Shown in pieces: positions 1 to 8,132 of a stretch of DNA of 64,000 bases. This DNA comes from Microbacterium sp. AK031 (GTDB lineage Bacteria; Actinomycetota; Actinomycetes; Actinomycetales; Microbacteriaceae). How positions within the stretch are numbered: position 1 is the first letter of the stretch; every line of letters starts with the position of its first letter. The position numbers and the translations under genes are program-made. Under the pieces are notes generated by a model. That model was not told the DNA's origin. It did not search any database and saw only the letters and a program-made list of their open reading frames with translations. Where the stretch lies: contig NZ_JANUCA010000002.1 of assembly GCF_024807145.1 (NCBI RefSeq), forward strand, positions 124,001-188,000, read 5' to 3'.

Positions 1-522
1 CTTCCAGTCCGAGGGCAGGTCGGCGGACTCGAAGAGGTCTTTGTTGAAGTAGATGCCGCGTGTATCAGTGCCGAGCGAGACTCCGTACGTCTTTCCGTCA
101 TCGCCCACACCCGCCTGCTTCGCGCCGTCGTCGTACAGACTCCAGTCGTCCCAGTCGGCCAGGTAGTCGTCGATCGGGAGGAGGTAGCCGGCTGCGGCGT
201 CCGAGCGGATCTGGAATGTGTCTTCGTAGATGACATCCGGCGCGGTGTCAGCCGAGCCGTTCATGAGAGCGAGCTTGGTGAAGTACTGATCCTGCTCGGC
301 TTCGATCGGCACGAGCTCCACCTTGCGGTCCGGATATTCCTTCTCGTACTCGGCCTTGACCGTCTTCATGAGGTCATCCATAGCCGTGAAGGACGAGGTC
401 TTCTGATAAGCGATGCGCAGAGTGTCGTCGCTGCCGCTCGAGGTGCCGCCCGAGCAGCCGCTCAGCGCGACGGCCAGGCTGCTGACGGCAAGGATACTCA
501 GTCCGGCAAGTGATTTCTTCAT
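1..522 (-). CDS. ABC transporter sugar-binding lipoprotein, 3' end beyond window
   Basis: Extracellular solute-binding protein of a carbohydrate ABC importer (family-1 type); only the N-terminal 174 codons are here. Residues 1-22 form a lipoprotein signal peptide (Lys-Lys then hydrophobic) ending in the lipobox LSGC, with Cys23 as the lipid anchor, followed by a Gly/Ser linker. Later text such as APDVIYEDTFQ and a GIYFNKDLF segment is typical of sugar-binding proteins. The ATG at 522 has an AAAGGAG ribosome site. The gene lies downstream of a ROK repressor on the same strand; the permease genes presumably lie outside the window. The sugar cannot be read from this fragment. Confidence 0.9.
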   Translation of the reverse strand, partial: MKKSLAGLSILAVSSLAVALSGCSGGTSSGSDDTLRIAYQKTSSFTAMDDLMKTVKAEYEKEYPDRKVELVPIEAEQDQYFTKLALMNGSADTAPDVIYEDTFQIRSDAAAGYLLPIDDYLADWDDWSLYDDGAKQAGVGDDGKTYGVSLGTDTRGIYFNKDLFESADLPSDWK

Positions 523-567
523 CGGAGCTCCTTTGCTCACTCTTGGTGCGCAACATCGCGCCGGTGT

Positions 568-596
568 TATTCAAACATATTTAAATATTCTGTCAA
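568..596 (-). promoter_or_regulatory. Promoter with AT-rich palindromic operator for the sugar-binding protein gene
   Basis: On the minus strand TTGACA (596-591) is followed after 17 bases by TGAATA (573-568), a good -35/-10 pair. The spacer holds the perfect 12-bp palindrome ATATTTAAATAT (577-588), striking in GC-rich DNA and suited to binding the adjacent ROK repressor. ROK control is inferred from position. Confidence 0.6.
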
Positions 597-624
597 CCCC
601 TGTCCTGCTCATGGCGTCGAGCGG

Positions 625-1842
625 TCAGGACGCGCTGATCATCAGCCCGGATGTCCGGGCCGTGAACGCGCCGTCCAGCACAAGACATGCCGCTCCCGCT
701 GCGGCGAGATCCGTACCCAACCGCGCCTCGACGAGGCGGAGGGGGCGCGTCGTCGCGATCTGCGCGATCGTCGGGAGGACGGCGCGCAGCCTCGGCTCCA
801 ACAGTTCGCTGAGCCGGCTCCAGACCGGGCCTCCGATCACGAACGTGCCCGCGTCGAGCATGTTGTTCATCAGTACGATCGCCCGCGCCAACACTTCGGC
901 GGCATGGGCGCACACTGCGAGGGCGCGAGAATCACCGCCCTGCGCGCGGGTACGGAGATCGTCGATGGCTGCGTGCATCGCTCCCCAGGGGATGTCGAGT
1001 GAGGTGGTCACTCCGGCTTCGAGGAGCAGTCGCTCCGGCGCCACGGTGACCCCGAGGCAGCCATGCTGCCCGCATTGGCACGGGGGGCCGCTCGGGTCGA
1101 TGGAGAGATGCGCGATGTCGCCGGCATTTCCCGTGCGACCCCGGACGGCGTCGCCGTCGATGGCCACTCCGAGGCCCACGCCTGCGCCGTAGTACAGGAG
1201 CGCAGCATCCCGGAGCGCATGATCCGCATCCGCCCACAGCTCGCCGACCATAGCCGCGACGACATCCTTCTCCACCACGACCGGCAGGCCCGTCGCCTCG
1301 ATCAGCAGATCGCGCACGCGAGTGTGGTGCCAGTTCGGGAGCAGTGGCGGCGTCAGCAGCATCCCCGTCGCGTCGTCGATCGGGCCCGGCACCGCGGCGC
1401 CGATGCCGAGGACGCGGTCGAAGGGGACGTCTGCCGATTTCAGGAGCGCATTCGCACTGCCGGCGAGCGCAGCGATCAGTTCCGGTGACGAGTCCGCATC
1501 GTCGGGCGGCGTCTCCATGTGCGCGACGACTGCTCCCGACAGATCGACCACGACGAACGTGTCGATCGATGGATCGAGATGGATACCGACGGCGAACCGT
1601 GCGCTGCGGTTCAGCCTGAGCAAGGTGCGCGGCTTTCCAGGACCTGTGACAACGCGTTCGCCCTCGACGATCAGATCTGCGACAGTGAGCCGACGCGCGA
1701 CGTTGCTGAGCGTCTGCGCGGACAGGCCGGTGAGCTCCGCGAGTTCGGTCCGGCTCACGCCCGACGGTGAGCGACGGATGATGTCGAGAACCAGGGTCTG
1801 GTTGTACGTCCCGACCGCGGGCATGTTGGATCCGCGTTTCAT
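625..1842 (-). CDS. ROK family transcriptional repressor
   Basis: About 405 residues. An N-terminal winged helix (about 15-65, with SRTELAELTGLSAQTLS) precedes a ROK sugar-binding fold. The ROK zinc signature CxCGxHGC is present (PCQCGQHGCLG). The phosphate-binding DxGGT of real ROK kinases is replaced by HLDPS, so this should be an XylR/NagC-type sensor and not a kinase. The start MKRGSN at 1842 gives a family-typical length; the frame stays open upstream through an unrelated region. It sits just upstream of the sugar-binding lipoprotein gene, so it is likely its sugar-responsive repressor. Confidence 0.88.
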   Translation of the reverse strand: MKRGSNMPAVGTYNQTLVLDIIRRSPSGVSRTELAELTGLSAQTLSNVARRLTVADLIVEGERVVTGPGKPRTLLRLNRSARFAVGIHLDPSIDTFVVVDLSGAVVAHMETPPDDADSSPELIAALAGSANALLKSADVPFDRVLGIGAAVPGPIDDATGMLLTPPLLPNWHHTRVRDLLIEATGLPVVVEKDVVAAMVGELWADADHALRDAALLYYGAGVGLGVAIDGDAVRGRTGNAGDIAHLSIDPSGPPCQCGQHGCLGVTVAPERLLLEAGVTTSLDIPWGAMHAAIDDLRTRAQGGDSRALAVCAHAAEVLARAIVLMNNMLDAGTFVIGGPVWSRLSELLEPRLRAVLPTIAQIATTRPLRLVEARLGTDLAAAGAACLVLDGAFTARTSGLMISAS

Positions 1843-1902
1843 GGTTCCTCCCGAGCGCGCACTGTCGCTTCCGCAGACACTACCCGTCCGGCCCTTCTGA
1901 AG

Positions 1903-1978
1903 TGGACGCGACGGCGGGAGTCGAACCCGCAACACCCTCAGGTATGAACTGGAGCCCGGGACCACCCGGACCGCCGCG
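1903..1978 (-). tRNA. tRNA-like gene with CAU anticodon loop, non-canonical D arm
   Basis: The minus strand folds to exactly 76 nt. The acceptor stem CGCGGCG/CGTCGCG has seven pairs (one G-U), the T arm GCGGG-TTCGACT-CCCGC is perfect, and the 3' end is T-CCA, encoded. The anticodon arm is TCCAG-TTCATAC-CTGAG (one mismatch, one wobble), giving CAU. The D region is abnormal: position 8 is G, and the arm is a 5-bp CCGGG/CCCGG stem with a 4-nt TGGT loop lacking A14. It could be an orphan Met/Ile2-type tRNA, a special tRNA or a pseudogene. Fold is seen; identity is inferred. Confidence 0.55.
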
Positions 1979-2089
1979 ATGTCTTCGACGTTACCCGGCC
2001 GTGACTTCTCTGACCAGGGTCGCAACCTGAGATAACCATATGAGACCCGCGATGACGACACGTTTCGTCGAGGACTTGCGCGACGCCGA

Positions 2090-3076
2090 TCACCGACGCG
2101 CGGCTGGAGGCGGCGCATCCAGCGCTCGAAGCGCCCGCTCCAGCGACTCGCGCAGCTCCGCGCGGTGCGGCTCAGGGAAGTCGGTCGTGTATTCGATGCC
2201 GGCAGGAATCCACAGCATCCCGTAGAGCGTCTCACGCCAGTCCGAGCCTCCGATCGGCCAACGGGTGCGTGTCTCATCGTGAGCCGTCGCGCCATGCGCC
2301 CACACTCCGAAGTATTGATCCATCTGGTCGAGAGGGAGGTCCATGACGACAGCCGCCTCGAGCTTCTGGGGCGACCACGACGACGCGAGGAGCACTCGCT
2401 CCGCGACCTCCTCCTCGGAGATGTCGCGCGGGTCGAACAGCACGCGGGTGTGCTCCACCGATTCGATCCGATCGACGCGGAAGGTTCGCCAGTCGTCTCG
2501 ATCGAGGTCCCAGCACAGCAGGTACCAGTTGCGCCCCGCAGACGAAAGGGAATGAGGTTCCACCCGCCGGACGCTCTCCACGTCGTGTCGGTCGGTGTAC
2601 CGCAGGCGCACTCGTTCACGGTCACGCGACGCGAGGGCGAGTTCACCGAGCACGACCGGCGACACCGCAGGGGCATTCCCGATTTGCGCAGGATGAACCG
2701 ATGCGGCGAGCGCGTTGACGCGTCTGCGCAGATCGGACGGCAGCACCTGCTCCAGCTTCGCCAGCGCCGTCAGTGTGAGCTCTGGCCCGCCGGCCAGCTG
2801 CTGAGTCGCAGCGACTCGCAGCCCGATCGCCATGGTGACCGCCTCGTCATCTGTGAGCAGCAGTGGCGGCACGGCGCTGCCGGCCTCGAGCCGGTAGCCG
2901 CCGGCCACTCCCGGAGTGGACTCCACGCGGTAGCCGAGGTCTCGCAGCCGGTCGACGTCTCTGCGTACCGTGCGCTCGGTCACGCCGAGTCGCATCGCCA
3001 GTTCGGTACCCGGCCAGTGCCGGTGCGTCTGCAGGAGATTGAGCAGCGCGAGGGCGCGGGTTGTCGTGTCGGACAT
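2090..3076 (-). CDS. WYL-domain transcriptional regulator (YafY/DeoR-like)
   Basis: 328 residues. The N-terminal HTH_11 domain (about 5-60, including LAMRLGVTERTVRRDVDRLRD and a YRVES wing) is followed by a WYL ligand-sensing domain (about 140-210, with RNWYLLCWDLDRDDWRTFRVDRI) and a C-terminal extension. Such proteins bind DNA and sense small ligands or nucleic acid. It is divergent from the ABC exporter genes at 3139-4961, and the 62-bp gap contains a strong inverted repeat, so it probably controls itself and the exporter. Confidence 0.88.
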   Translation of the reverse strand: MSDTTTRALALLNLLQTHRHWPGTELAMRLGVTERTVRRDVDRLRDLGYRVESTPGVAGGYRLEAGSAVPPLLLTDDEAVTMAIGLRVAATQQLAGGPELTLTALAKLEQVLPSDLRRRVNALAASVHPAQIGNAPAVSPVVLGELALASRDRERVRLRYTDRHDVESVRRVEPHSLSSAGRNWYLLCWDLDRDDWRTFRVDRIESVEHTRVLFDPRDISEEEVAERVLLASSWSPQKLEAAVVMDLPLDQMDQYFGVWAHGATAHDETRTRWPIGGSDWRETLYGMLWIPAGIEYTTDFPEPHRAELRESLERALRALDAPPPAARR

Positions 3077-3096
3077 GTCCTCAAGATTGCCAGATC

Positions 3097-3119
3097 ATGC
3101 GGACAGGATCTGTCCGCAT
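3097..3119. promoter_or_regulatory. Inverted-repeat operator between WYL regulator and ABC exporter
   Basis: Arms ATGCGGACAG and CTGTCCGCAT are perfect 10-bp inverted repeats separated by GAT. The core GGACA/TGTCC recurs in the 10-bp palindrome GGACATGTCC at 3071-3080, which covers the WYL start codon. Position and symmetry suit an operator controlling both divergent units. Confidence 0.6.
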
Positions 3120-3138
3120 CATTTTCTACTCTGCCTTC

Positions 3139-4185
3139 ATGGCACACGAACCGATCATCGAAACCGAAGGCCTCAGCAAGGTCTTCACCGTCAAGAAGGC
3201 CCAGGTCGCGGCGGTCAGCGACCTCACCTTCACCGCAGCCCGCGGCGAGCTCGTCGCCTTCCTCGGCCCGAACGGCGCCGGAAAGTCGACCAGCCTGCGG
3301 ATGCTGACGACACTCATCCTGCCGACCTCCGGGACCGCGAGCGTCGTCGGGCACGACATCCGAAGGGATCCAGCTGAGGTCCGAGCACGCATCGGATACG
3401 TCGGACAGCTCACCAGCGGCAGCTTCGCGCAACGCGTGCGCGATGAACTTCTCAGCCAGGGCAAGTTCTACGGCATGGGCAAGCGTGACAGCATCCGCCG
3501 CGCAGATGAACTGATCGAGTCACTTGATCTCGGCAGCTTCGCGGGCCGCGCCGTGCAGCAGCTCAGCGGAGGGCAGAAGCGCCGACTCGATGTCGCGCTC
3601 GGTCTGATGCACGCGCCTCCGCTGCTCTTCCTCGACGAGCCGTCCACCGGCCTCGACCCGCAGAGCAGGGCGAACCTCTGGGACCACATCCTCGAACTCC
3701 GCCGACAGCATGGCACGACCGTCTTCCTCACCACGCATTACCTGGAAGAAGCCGATCGTTACGCCGAACGGGTGATGATCATGGACAAGGGACGCATCAT
3801 CGCCGACGACAATGCTGCGGCGCTGAAGTCGAACCTCGCCGGCGATGTGCTCACGTTCGGGTTCACCGATCTCGAGCAGGCCTCGCGAGCACGCCCGATC
3901 CTGAACTCTCTCGCGCAGACGGAGATCAGCGACGCGAATACCTCCCTCTCCCTCACCGCGCCGAACGGCGATCGGCTGCTGCCTGTGATCGTGCGCGAGC
4001 TGGATGCCGCTGGCATCACCGTGCACAGCGCGACCGGAGTACCTCCGACACTCGATGACGTCTTCCTCGCACTCACCGGGCGCACGCTTCGCGAAGCCGG
4101 CGAGGGTGCGGGCACGGACGCCGAGACAGACGCAGACACCGAAGCGACAGCATCCGTCGCCGCTGAGAAGACAGGAGTCCTCTGA
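3139..4185 (+). CDS. ABC exporter ATP-binding protein, DrrA-like
   Basis: 348 residues from the ATG at 3139 (MAHEPII); the upstream in-frame ATG would run through the operator and is rejected. Walker A is GPNGAGKS near residue 44, the signature LSGGQKRR near 145, Walker B LLFLDEP near 165, followed by the H-loop TTHY. The C-terminal part (about 230-330) resembles the DrrA regulatory extension, ending in an acidic/Ala tail. It would energise export of a lipophilic compound with the permease that overlaps its stop codon (TGATG). Substrate unknown; control by the adjacent WYL protein is inferred. Confidence 0.92.
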   Translation: MAHEPIIETEGLSKVFTVKKAQVAAVSDLTFTAARGELVAFLGPNGAGKSTSLRMLTTLILPTSGTASVVGHDIRRDPAEVRARIGYVGQLTSGSFAQRVRDELLSQGKFYGMGKRDSIRRADELIESLDLGSFAGRAVQQLSGGQKRRLDVALGLMHAPPLLFLDEPSTGLDPQSRANLWDHILELRRQHGTTVFLTTHYLEEADRYAERVMIMDKGRIIADDNAAALKSNLAGDVLTFGFTDLEQASRARPILNSLAQTEISDANTSLSLTAPNGDRLLPVIVRELDAAGITVHSATGVPPTLDDVFLALTGRTLREAGEGAGTDAETDADTEATASVAAEKTGVL

Positions 4186-4961
4186 TGACCACCGACACCC
4201 TCGTACGCTCGAACCTCGCGCGCGACAGCTGGAATGTCCTGACCAGGGAGCTGAAGCCTGTGGTCCGCGACCCGTTCTCGTTGATCTTCAGCCTGCTGCA
4301 GCCGCTCGTGTTCCTCGGGCTGTTCGCACCACTGCTCATCGGAGGCTCAGGCGAGCCCGCCGGCGAGACGCTGCGCTGGTTCGTCCCCGGCGTGCTCGTC
4401 ATGCTCGTGCTGTTCGGTACCGGTGCGACCGGATCGAACCTGCAGTACGAGATCAGCACGGGATCACACGAACGCACCCTTGTCGCGCCTCTGGCCAGGC
4501 CATCGCTCCTGATCGGCCGCGCACTGAAGGAGGTCGCACCGATCGTGATCCAGGCGCTGATCATCGTCCTCATCGCCTGGCCGTTCGGGTTCGTGATCAA
4601 CCCTCTGGGCCTTGTCGTCGGCCTCGCGCTGCTTGCCGTGTTCGGTGTGGGACTCGGGGCGCTGTCCTACTCACTGGCGCTGGCGTCGAAGAATCGGGAA
4701 TGGCTGTTCTGGGGCGTGCAGCAGACTCTGATCTTCCCGCTGTTGATCCTCTCGGGGATGCTGCTCCCCCTCGATGACGGACCCGCCTGGATGCGGGCGG
4801 TCGCCTCGGTGAATCCGGTGAACTGGGTCGTTCAAGCCGAGCGGGCGCTGCTCTCCGGGGATTTCGCGAACGTCACAGTGGCATGGGGATGGATCTCCGC
4901 GCTCGCAGTGGCGATCGTCGGACTCGTCGTCGGCGTGCGGGCGATGCGCCGCAGCAACTGA
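4185..4961 (+). CDS. ABC exporter permease, DrrB-like (ABC-2 family)
   Basis: 258 residues with about six membrane segments and a cytoplasmic N-terminal amphipathic region (SWNVLTRELKPVVRDPFSL), typical of ABC-2 permeases such as DrrB. Its ATG overlaps the stop of the ATPase gene by one base, so the two are translationally coupled and should form one exporter. A strong hairpin follows the gene at 4982-5015. Confidence 0.9.
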   Translation: MTTDTLVRSNLARDSWNVLTRELKPVVRDPFSLIFSLLQPLVFLGLFAPLLIGGSGEPAGETLRWFVPGVLVMLVLFGTGATGSNLQYEISTGSHERTLVAPLARPSLLIGRALKEVAPIVIQALIIVLIAWPFGFVINPLGLVVGLALLAVFGVGLGALSYSLALASKNREWLFWGVQQTLIFPLLILSGMLLPLDDGPAWMRAVASVNPVNWVVQAERALLSGDFANVTVAWGWISALAVAIVGLVVGVRAMRRSN

Positions 4962-4981
4962 GCCCTGACCTCGGGGCGACC

Positions 4982-5015
4982 CGTGCGGCGCCAGGCTCGT
5001 GTCTGGCGCCGCACG
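4982..5015 (+). terminator. Strong hairpin after the ABC exporter genes
   Basis: A perfect 13-bp inverted repeat (arms CGTGCGGCGCCAG and CTGGCGCCGCACG) with an 8-nt loop lies 20 bp after the permease stop. There is no T-run, as is usual for actinobacterial terminators. Confidence 0.65.
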
Positions 5016-5035
5016 AGCGTGCTTAGACTGGAGGG

Positions 5036-5374
5036 ATGAAGATGCCGCCACTCCTCGTCTACTCCGTGCTGCGGCTGCTGGCGTTCCTCGTGCCACTCGC
5101 GGTGATGTGGGTGTTCCCGATCATGCGAGAGCTCTGGTGGCTCACGGCCATCTTCGCCGCATTGATCGGCATGAGCATCTCGATCCTGTTCCTGCGGGGG
5201 CCGCTTTCGGGGGCGTCATCCGAGATCTACCAGCGACGCGAAGCCCGCACGTCGCCGGCCAGGCAGAGCGCTGCCGCGCAGGATGCCGATGCTGAGGATG
5301 CCGCGCTCGACGACGCATCGCACGGCACGGCCTCACACGACACCGCCGCGGGCAACCCGACTGCGAAGGACTGA
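5036..5374 (+). CDS. DUF4229 domain membrane protein
   Basis: 112 residues. Two membrane segments (about 7-25 and 33-53) are followed by a hydrophilic Ala/Asp-rich tail with no conserved motif. DUF4229 proteins are small actinobacterial membrane proteins of unknown function, commonly next to menA, as here (convergent, 6 bp apart). A TAGACT -10-like box lies a few bases before the GGAGGG ribosome site, so the transcript leader should be very short. Confidence 0.75.
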   Translation: MKMPPLLVYSVLRLLAFLVPLAVMWVFPIMRELWWLTAIFAALIGMSISILFLRGPLSGASSEIYQRREARTSPARQSAAAQDADAEDAALDDASHGTASHDTAAGNPTAKD

Positions 5375-5380
5375 CGTCTC

Positions 5381-6409
5381 TCAGCCGACGAACGCCCAAT
5401 ACAGCGCACCGGCGTAGGCGAGTGCGGTGAGCGACGTGAGCCCGAGGGCGACGACGAGCTCACGCGACTGACGATACGACCACACGATGATCGTCGCAGG
5501 GATGCCAGCCAGCAGCGCCATCGTCGAGAGCCAGGCGATCGGGTACAGCAGAGCGATGAACGCCGCGATCAGGAACGGCACGACCATGAACACCGTGTAG
5601 ACGATCTTCGTCGTTCGACGCCCGATCAGCACGGTGAGGGTGCGCTTTCCGACCTGGCGGTCCTGGTCAATGTCGCGCAGGTTGTTGGCAAGCAGAACGG
5701 CGCACGCGAAGAGCCCTGCGGCCACGGCGCCGAGCCAGGCTTCCTGCGGCAACTGGAAAGCCTGTACCCAGGTGGTGCCGAGCGTCGCCACCAGCCCGAA
5801 GAACACAAACACGAACACTTCGCCGAGACCGAAGTATCCGTAGGGCCGTTTGCCGCCCGTATAGAACCAGGCGGCCACGAGGCAAGCTGCGCCGACTGCC
5901 AGCATCCACCACTGGCCGGTGCGGATGACGATCGCGAGCCCGGCGAGCGCGGCGAGCGCGAAGAACGCCAGCCCGATCATCAGGACACTGCGGGGGCGCA
6001 CCTGACCGGATGCCGTCAGCCGCGCAGGACCGACGCGCTGGTCGTCCGTGCCGCGGATGCCGTCGCTGTAGTCATTCGTGAAGTTCACGCCGATCTGGAT
6101 CAGGACCGCGACCGCGAGGCAGGCAAGCGCGATCACCCAGTGCAGCTCGCGGTCAACGAGTTGTGCGGCGCCGGTTCCGATGGCGACCGGAGCGACCGCG
6201 AGTGGCAGTGTGCGCAGCCGTGCAGCGCCGATCCAGTCGCGCGCCGTGATCGGCGGCGCTTCTACGATGGGTCGCTTGGCCGGGTTGCCGCTGGTGCGCA
6301 CCGGCTTCCGCCGAGGTGCTGACGTCTTGCGCTTCGAGGATGCTGCCACGGAGGAAATCTTAGTCGGCGTGCTGATGCGCCTACTGGTGAGGGTTACTGT
6401 CTTTGCCAT
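5381..6409 (-). CDS. menA: 1,4-dihydroxy-2-naphthoate polyprenyltransferase
   Basis: 342 residues; UbiA-family membrane prenyltransferase that attaches a polyprenyl chain to DHNA in menaquinone synthesis. Both Asp-rich motifs are present: NDYSDGIRGTD near residue 113 and NNLRDIDQD near 243, among eight to nine membrane segments. The first about 55 residues are a Lys/Arg/Ser/Pro-rich extension before the conserved TARDWIGAARLRTLP. The ATG at 6409 lies inside the upstream DUF4287 gene (29-bp overlap) with no clear ribosome site, so the true start may be further downstream. Confidence 0.93.
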   Translation of the reverse strand: MAKTVTLTSRRISTPTKISSVAASSKRKTSAPRRKPVRTSGNPAKRPIVEAPPITARDWIGAARLRTLPLAVAPVAIGTGAAQLVDRELHWVIALACLAVAVLIQIGVNFTNDYSDGIRGTDDQRVGPARLTASGQVRPRSVLMIGLAFFALAALAGLAIVIRTGQWWMLAVGAACLVAAWFYTGGKRPYGYFGLGEVFVFVFFGLVATLGTTWVQAFQLPQEAWLGAVAAGLFACAVLLANNLRDIDQDRQVGKRTLTVLIGRRTTKIVYTVFMVVPFLIAAFIALLYPIAWLSTMALLAGIPATIIVWSYRQSRELVVALGLTSLTALAYAGALYWAFVG

Positions 6410-6671
6410 CGAGCCAGAGCGTGTCGACGGCGTCTGCGTGCGTACCGTCGGTGCCGACGTGCTTGGTGCTGATCTGGGGACCCTTCGTGATTACGTGAAC
6501 GATCGCCATGCCGTGGCCACGCCCGAGGTCGTAATCGGTCTTCAACCAGTCGAGGATCGGTGTGGCCTTGGTGCTCTGGTCGAATCCCTTCTCGCGTGCG
6601 AGATCGACGAGCTGGCGCGGCGTGAGCCCTGTCTTGGTCTCAACGGTGTCGAGGTAGGCCTGAAATGACAT
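6381..6671 (-). CDS. DUF4287 domain protein
   Basis: 96 residues from the ATG at 6671, which has an AAGGAG site nearby. The N-terminal half (YLDTVETKTGLTPRQLVDLA) and the GRGHGMAIVHV segment match DUF4287, a small soluble family of unknown function. Its 3' end overlaps the assigned menA start by 29 bp, suggesting co-transcription. Confidence 0.82.
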   Translation of the reverse strand: MSFQAYLDTVETKTGLTPRQLVDLAREKGFDQSTKATPILDWLKTDYDLGRGHGMAIVHVITKGPQISTKHVGTDGTHADAVDTLWLDGKDSNPHQ

Positions 6672-6694
6672 CGGTGTTTCTCCTTGGTGAGTGA

Positions 6695-7051
6695 TCAGTC
6701 GAGGAAGGTCTGGATGATGGCGGGTGAAGCGTGAATGCCGAGGATGCGGAGTACGCCTTCGCCGACATTGGTGAAGCAATGCGGGACGTGTGCAGGACCG
6801 GTAGCGGTGTCACCGGCTCCGGCCACGGAAGACTCAGCACCGACAGTAATGCGTGCGGTGCCCTCCAGCACCACCCGTGTCTCGGAGTACGGGTGCCAGT
6901 GCATGCCAGGACCCTCGCCGGGCTGGTTTTCGACGTAGAAGTACGAGATGTCTGCGCCGTGCTCAGTGCCGGCGAACCGGCGGGAGCGGCCGATGCCGAT
7001 GCGGATGTCGCCGGCGGCGACGATTCCTTCGAAGAGAGGTGCGGTGTTCAT
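6695..7051 (-). CDS. Single-domain cupin protein
   Basis: 118 residues forming one cupin barrel. Motif 1 is GMHWHPYSETRVVLEGTARI, with two His and Glu as metal ligands; motif 2 contains PAHVPHCFTNVG with the further His. Such small cupins bind a metal and may act as sensors, isomerases or dioxygenases; the substrate is not evident. The gene is divergent from an ArsR-type regulator with a perfect inverted repeat between, so that regulator probably controls it. Confidence 0.82.
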   Translation of the reverse strand: MNTAPLFEGIVAAGDIRIGIGRSRRFAGTEHGADISYFYVENQPGEGPGMHWHPYSETRVVLEGTARITVGAESSVAGAGDTATGPAHVPHCFTNVGEGVLRILGIHASPAIIQTFLD

Positions 7052-7088
7052 GCGTCCAGTCTCGACAGCGCCGCATCATCGTCATAGA

Positions 7089-7108
7089 GTTTCGATGTGG
7101 ATCGAAAC
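7089..7108. promoter_or_regulatory. Perfect inverted repeat spanning the regulator start codon
   Basis: GTTTCGAT-gtgg-ATCGAAAC is a perfect 8+4+8 inverted repeat in the 45-bp gap between the divergent cupin and ArsR-type genes. It contains the assigned GTG start of the regulator. It is a probable autoregulatory operator, and it raises the possibility that translation starts at a GTG further downstream. Confidence 0.55.
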
Positions 7109-8131
7109 ATCGTGGCCGGCCGCCCGGTCGAGGGCGTGGACCACCCGCAGCATCGGGTCGAGTTCGATCTGAGTCCCGGCGACATTCAGGCGGTGCGTTT
7201 CGGGGTCTCGCCGGGTCACGAACTCGCGCACGCCGTGCGCATTCTGCTGCGTCCGGAGCAGCATCCGCTGCAGTGGGGATGGTTGCGCGCCGTGCGGCAG
7301 GGACTCCCCCAAAGCAGCTTCGAGCTGCTCGCGACCGTCATCGGTAACGACGGCTACCTGCCGGATTTCCTCACTGCCGCGCCGAGCTGGGACATGACTC
7401 CGGATGCAGAGGTCGACGCATTGCGCTCGGCGCCACTCGATCCGATGCGCGTCGACCTCGGGAAGATGGTGCTGCGATCGACCGGATCGCGTCAGCGCGC
7501 GCTGCGCGAGATGCAAGAGCGGCCGGCACGCGCGCGAACGATGATCGCGGATGCCTGGCAGGACGTGTGGGATGCCGCGATCGCCCCGGTGTGGCCGCAG
7601 CTCGATCGCCTGCTGCGCGCCGACATCTCCGTGCGCTCGCGCACCATCGCCACGTCGGGCATCTCCGGGATGGCCGACGACCTGCATCCGAACGTCAGCT
7701 GGGGCGCCGGAGCCGTGCGCGTGCGACTGCGCAGGCACAGCGAACAGGTGGACTGCCGCGGAAGCGGGCTCGTGCTCGTGCCCTCGGTGATGTCGTCGTG
7801 GGGGTGCATGGTGCTCACGGAGCCACCCGCCCAGCCGACGCTCTTCTATCCAGCGCGCGGAGTCACGGCGGGCTGGGCGCGGAGCACGACGGAGACCGCA
7901 GACGCACTCGGCGCGTTACTTGGCTCTGCGCGGGCAGAGATCCTCCTTGGTGCTGGCAGCGCGCGCACGACATCGCACGTCGCGCGGGATGCCGGAATCG
8001 CTGCGTCGACAGCATCCCACCATCTGACGATCCTGCGAGACGCCGGCCTCATCGCCAGCGAGCGCGACGGTGCGCGGATGCTGCATCTGCGCACACCGCT
8101 CGGGGAGGCGATGGTCGGCGCCGTGCTCTGA
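7097..8131 (+). CDS. ArsR-type regulator with N-terminal DUF5937-like domain
   Basis: About 344 residues. The first about 250 residues (VEFDLSPGDIQAVRFGVSPG onward) resemble the DUF5937-type domain found before ArsR helices in actinobacteria. The C-terminal 90 residues contain a winged helix (VARDAGIAASTASHHLTILRDAGLI). Probably a ligand-sensing repressor of the divergent cupin gene. The start is uncertain because the GTG at 7097 lies within a palindrome. Confidence 0.75.
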   Translation: MDRNIVAGRPVEGVDHPQHRVEFDLSPGDIQAVRFGVSPGHELAHAVRILLRPEQHPLQWGWLRAVRQGLPQSSFELLATVIGNDGYLPDFLTAAPSWDMTPDAEVDALRSAPLDPMRVDLGKMVLRSTGSRQRALREMQERPARARTMIADAWQDVWDAAIAPVWPQLDRLLRADISVRSRTIATSGISGMADDLHPNVSWGAGAVRVRLRRHSEQVDCRGSGLVLVPSVMSSWGCMVLTEPPAQPTLFYPARGVTAGWARSTTETADALGALLGSARAEILLGAGSARTTSHVARDAGIAASTASHHLTILRDAGLIASERDGARMLHLRTPLGEAMVGAVL

Positions 8132-8132
8132 C

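Noticed and set aside
1843..2676. N-terminal extension of the ROK regulator to a start at 2676
   Set aside because: The extension crosses the tRNA-like gene and the WYL coding region, and the text is Arg/Ser-rich without a fold. The start at 1842 gives the family length.
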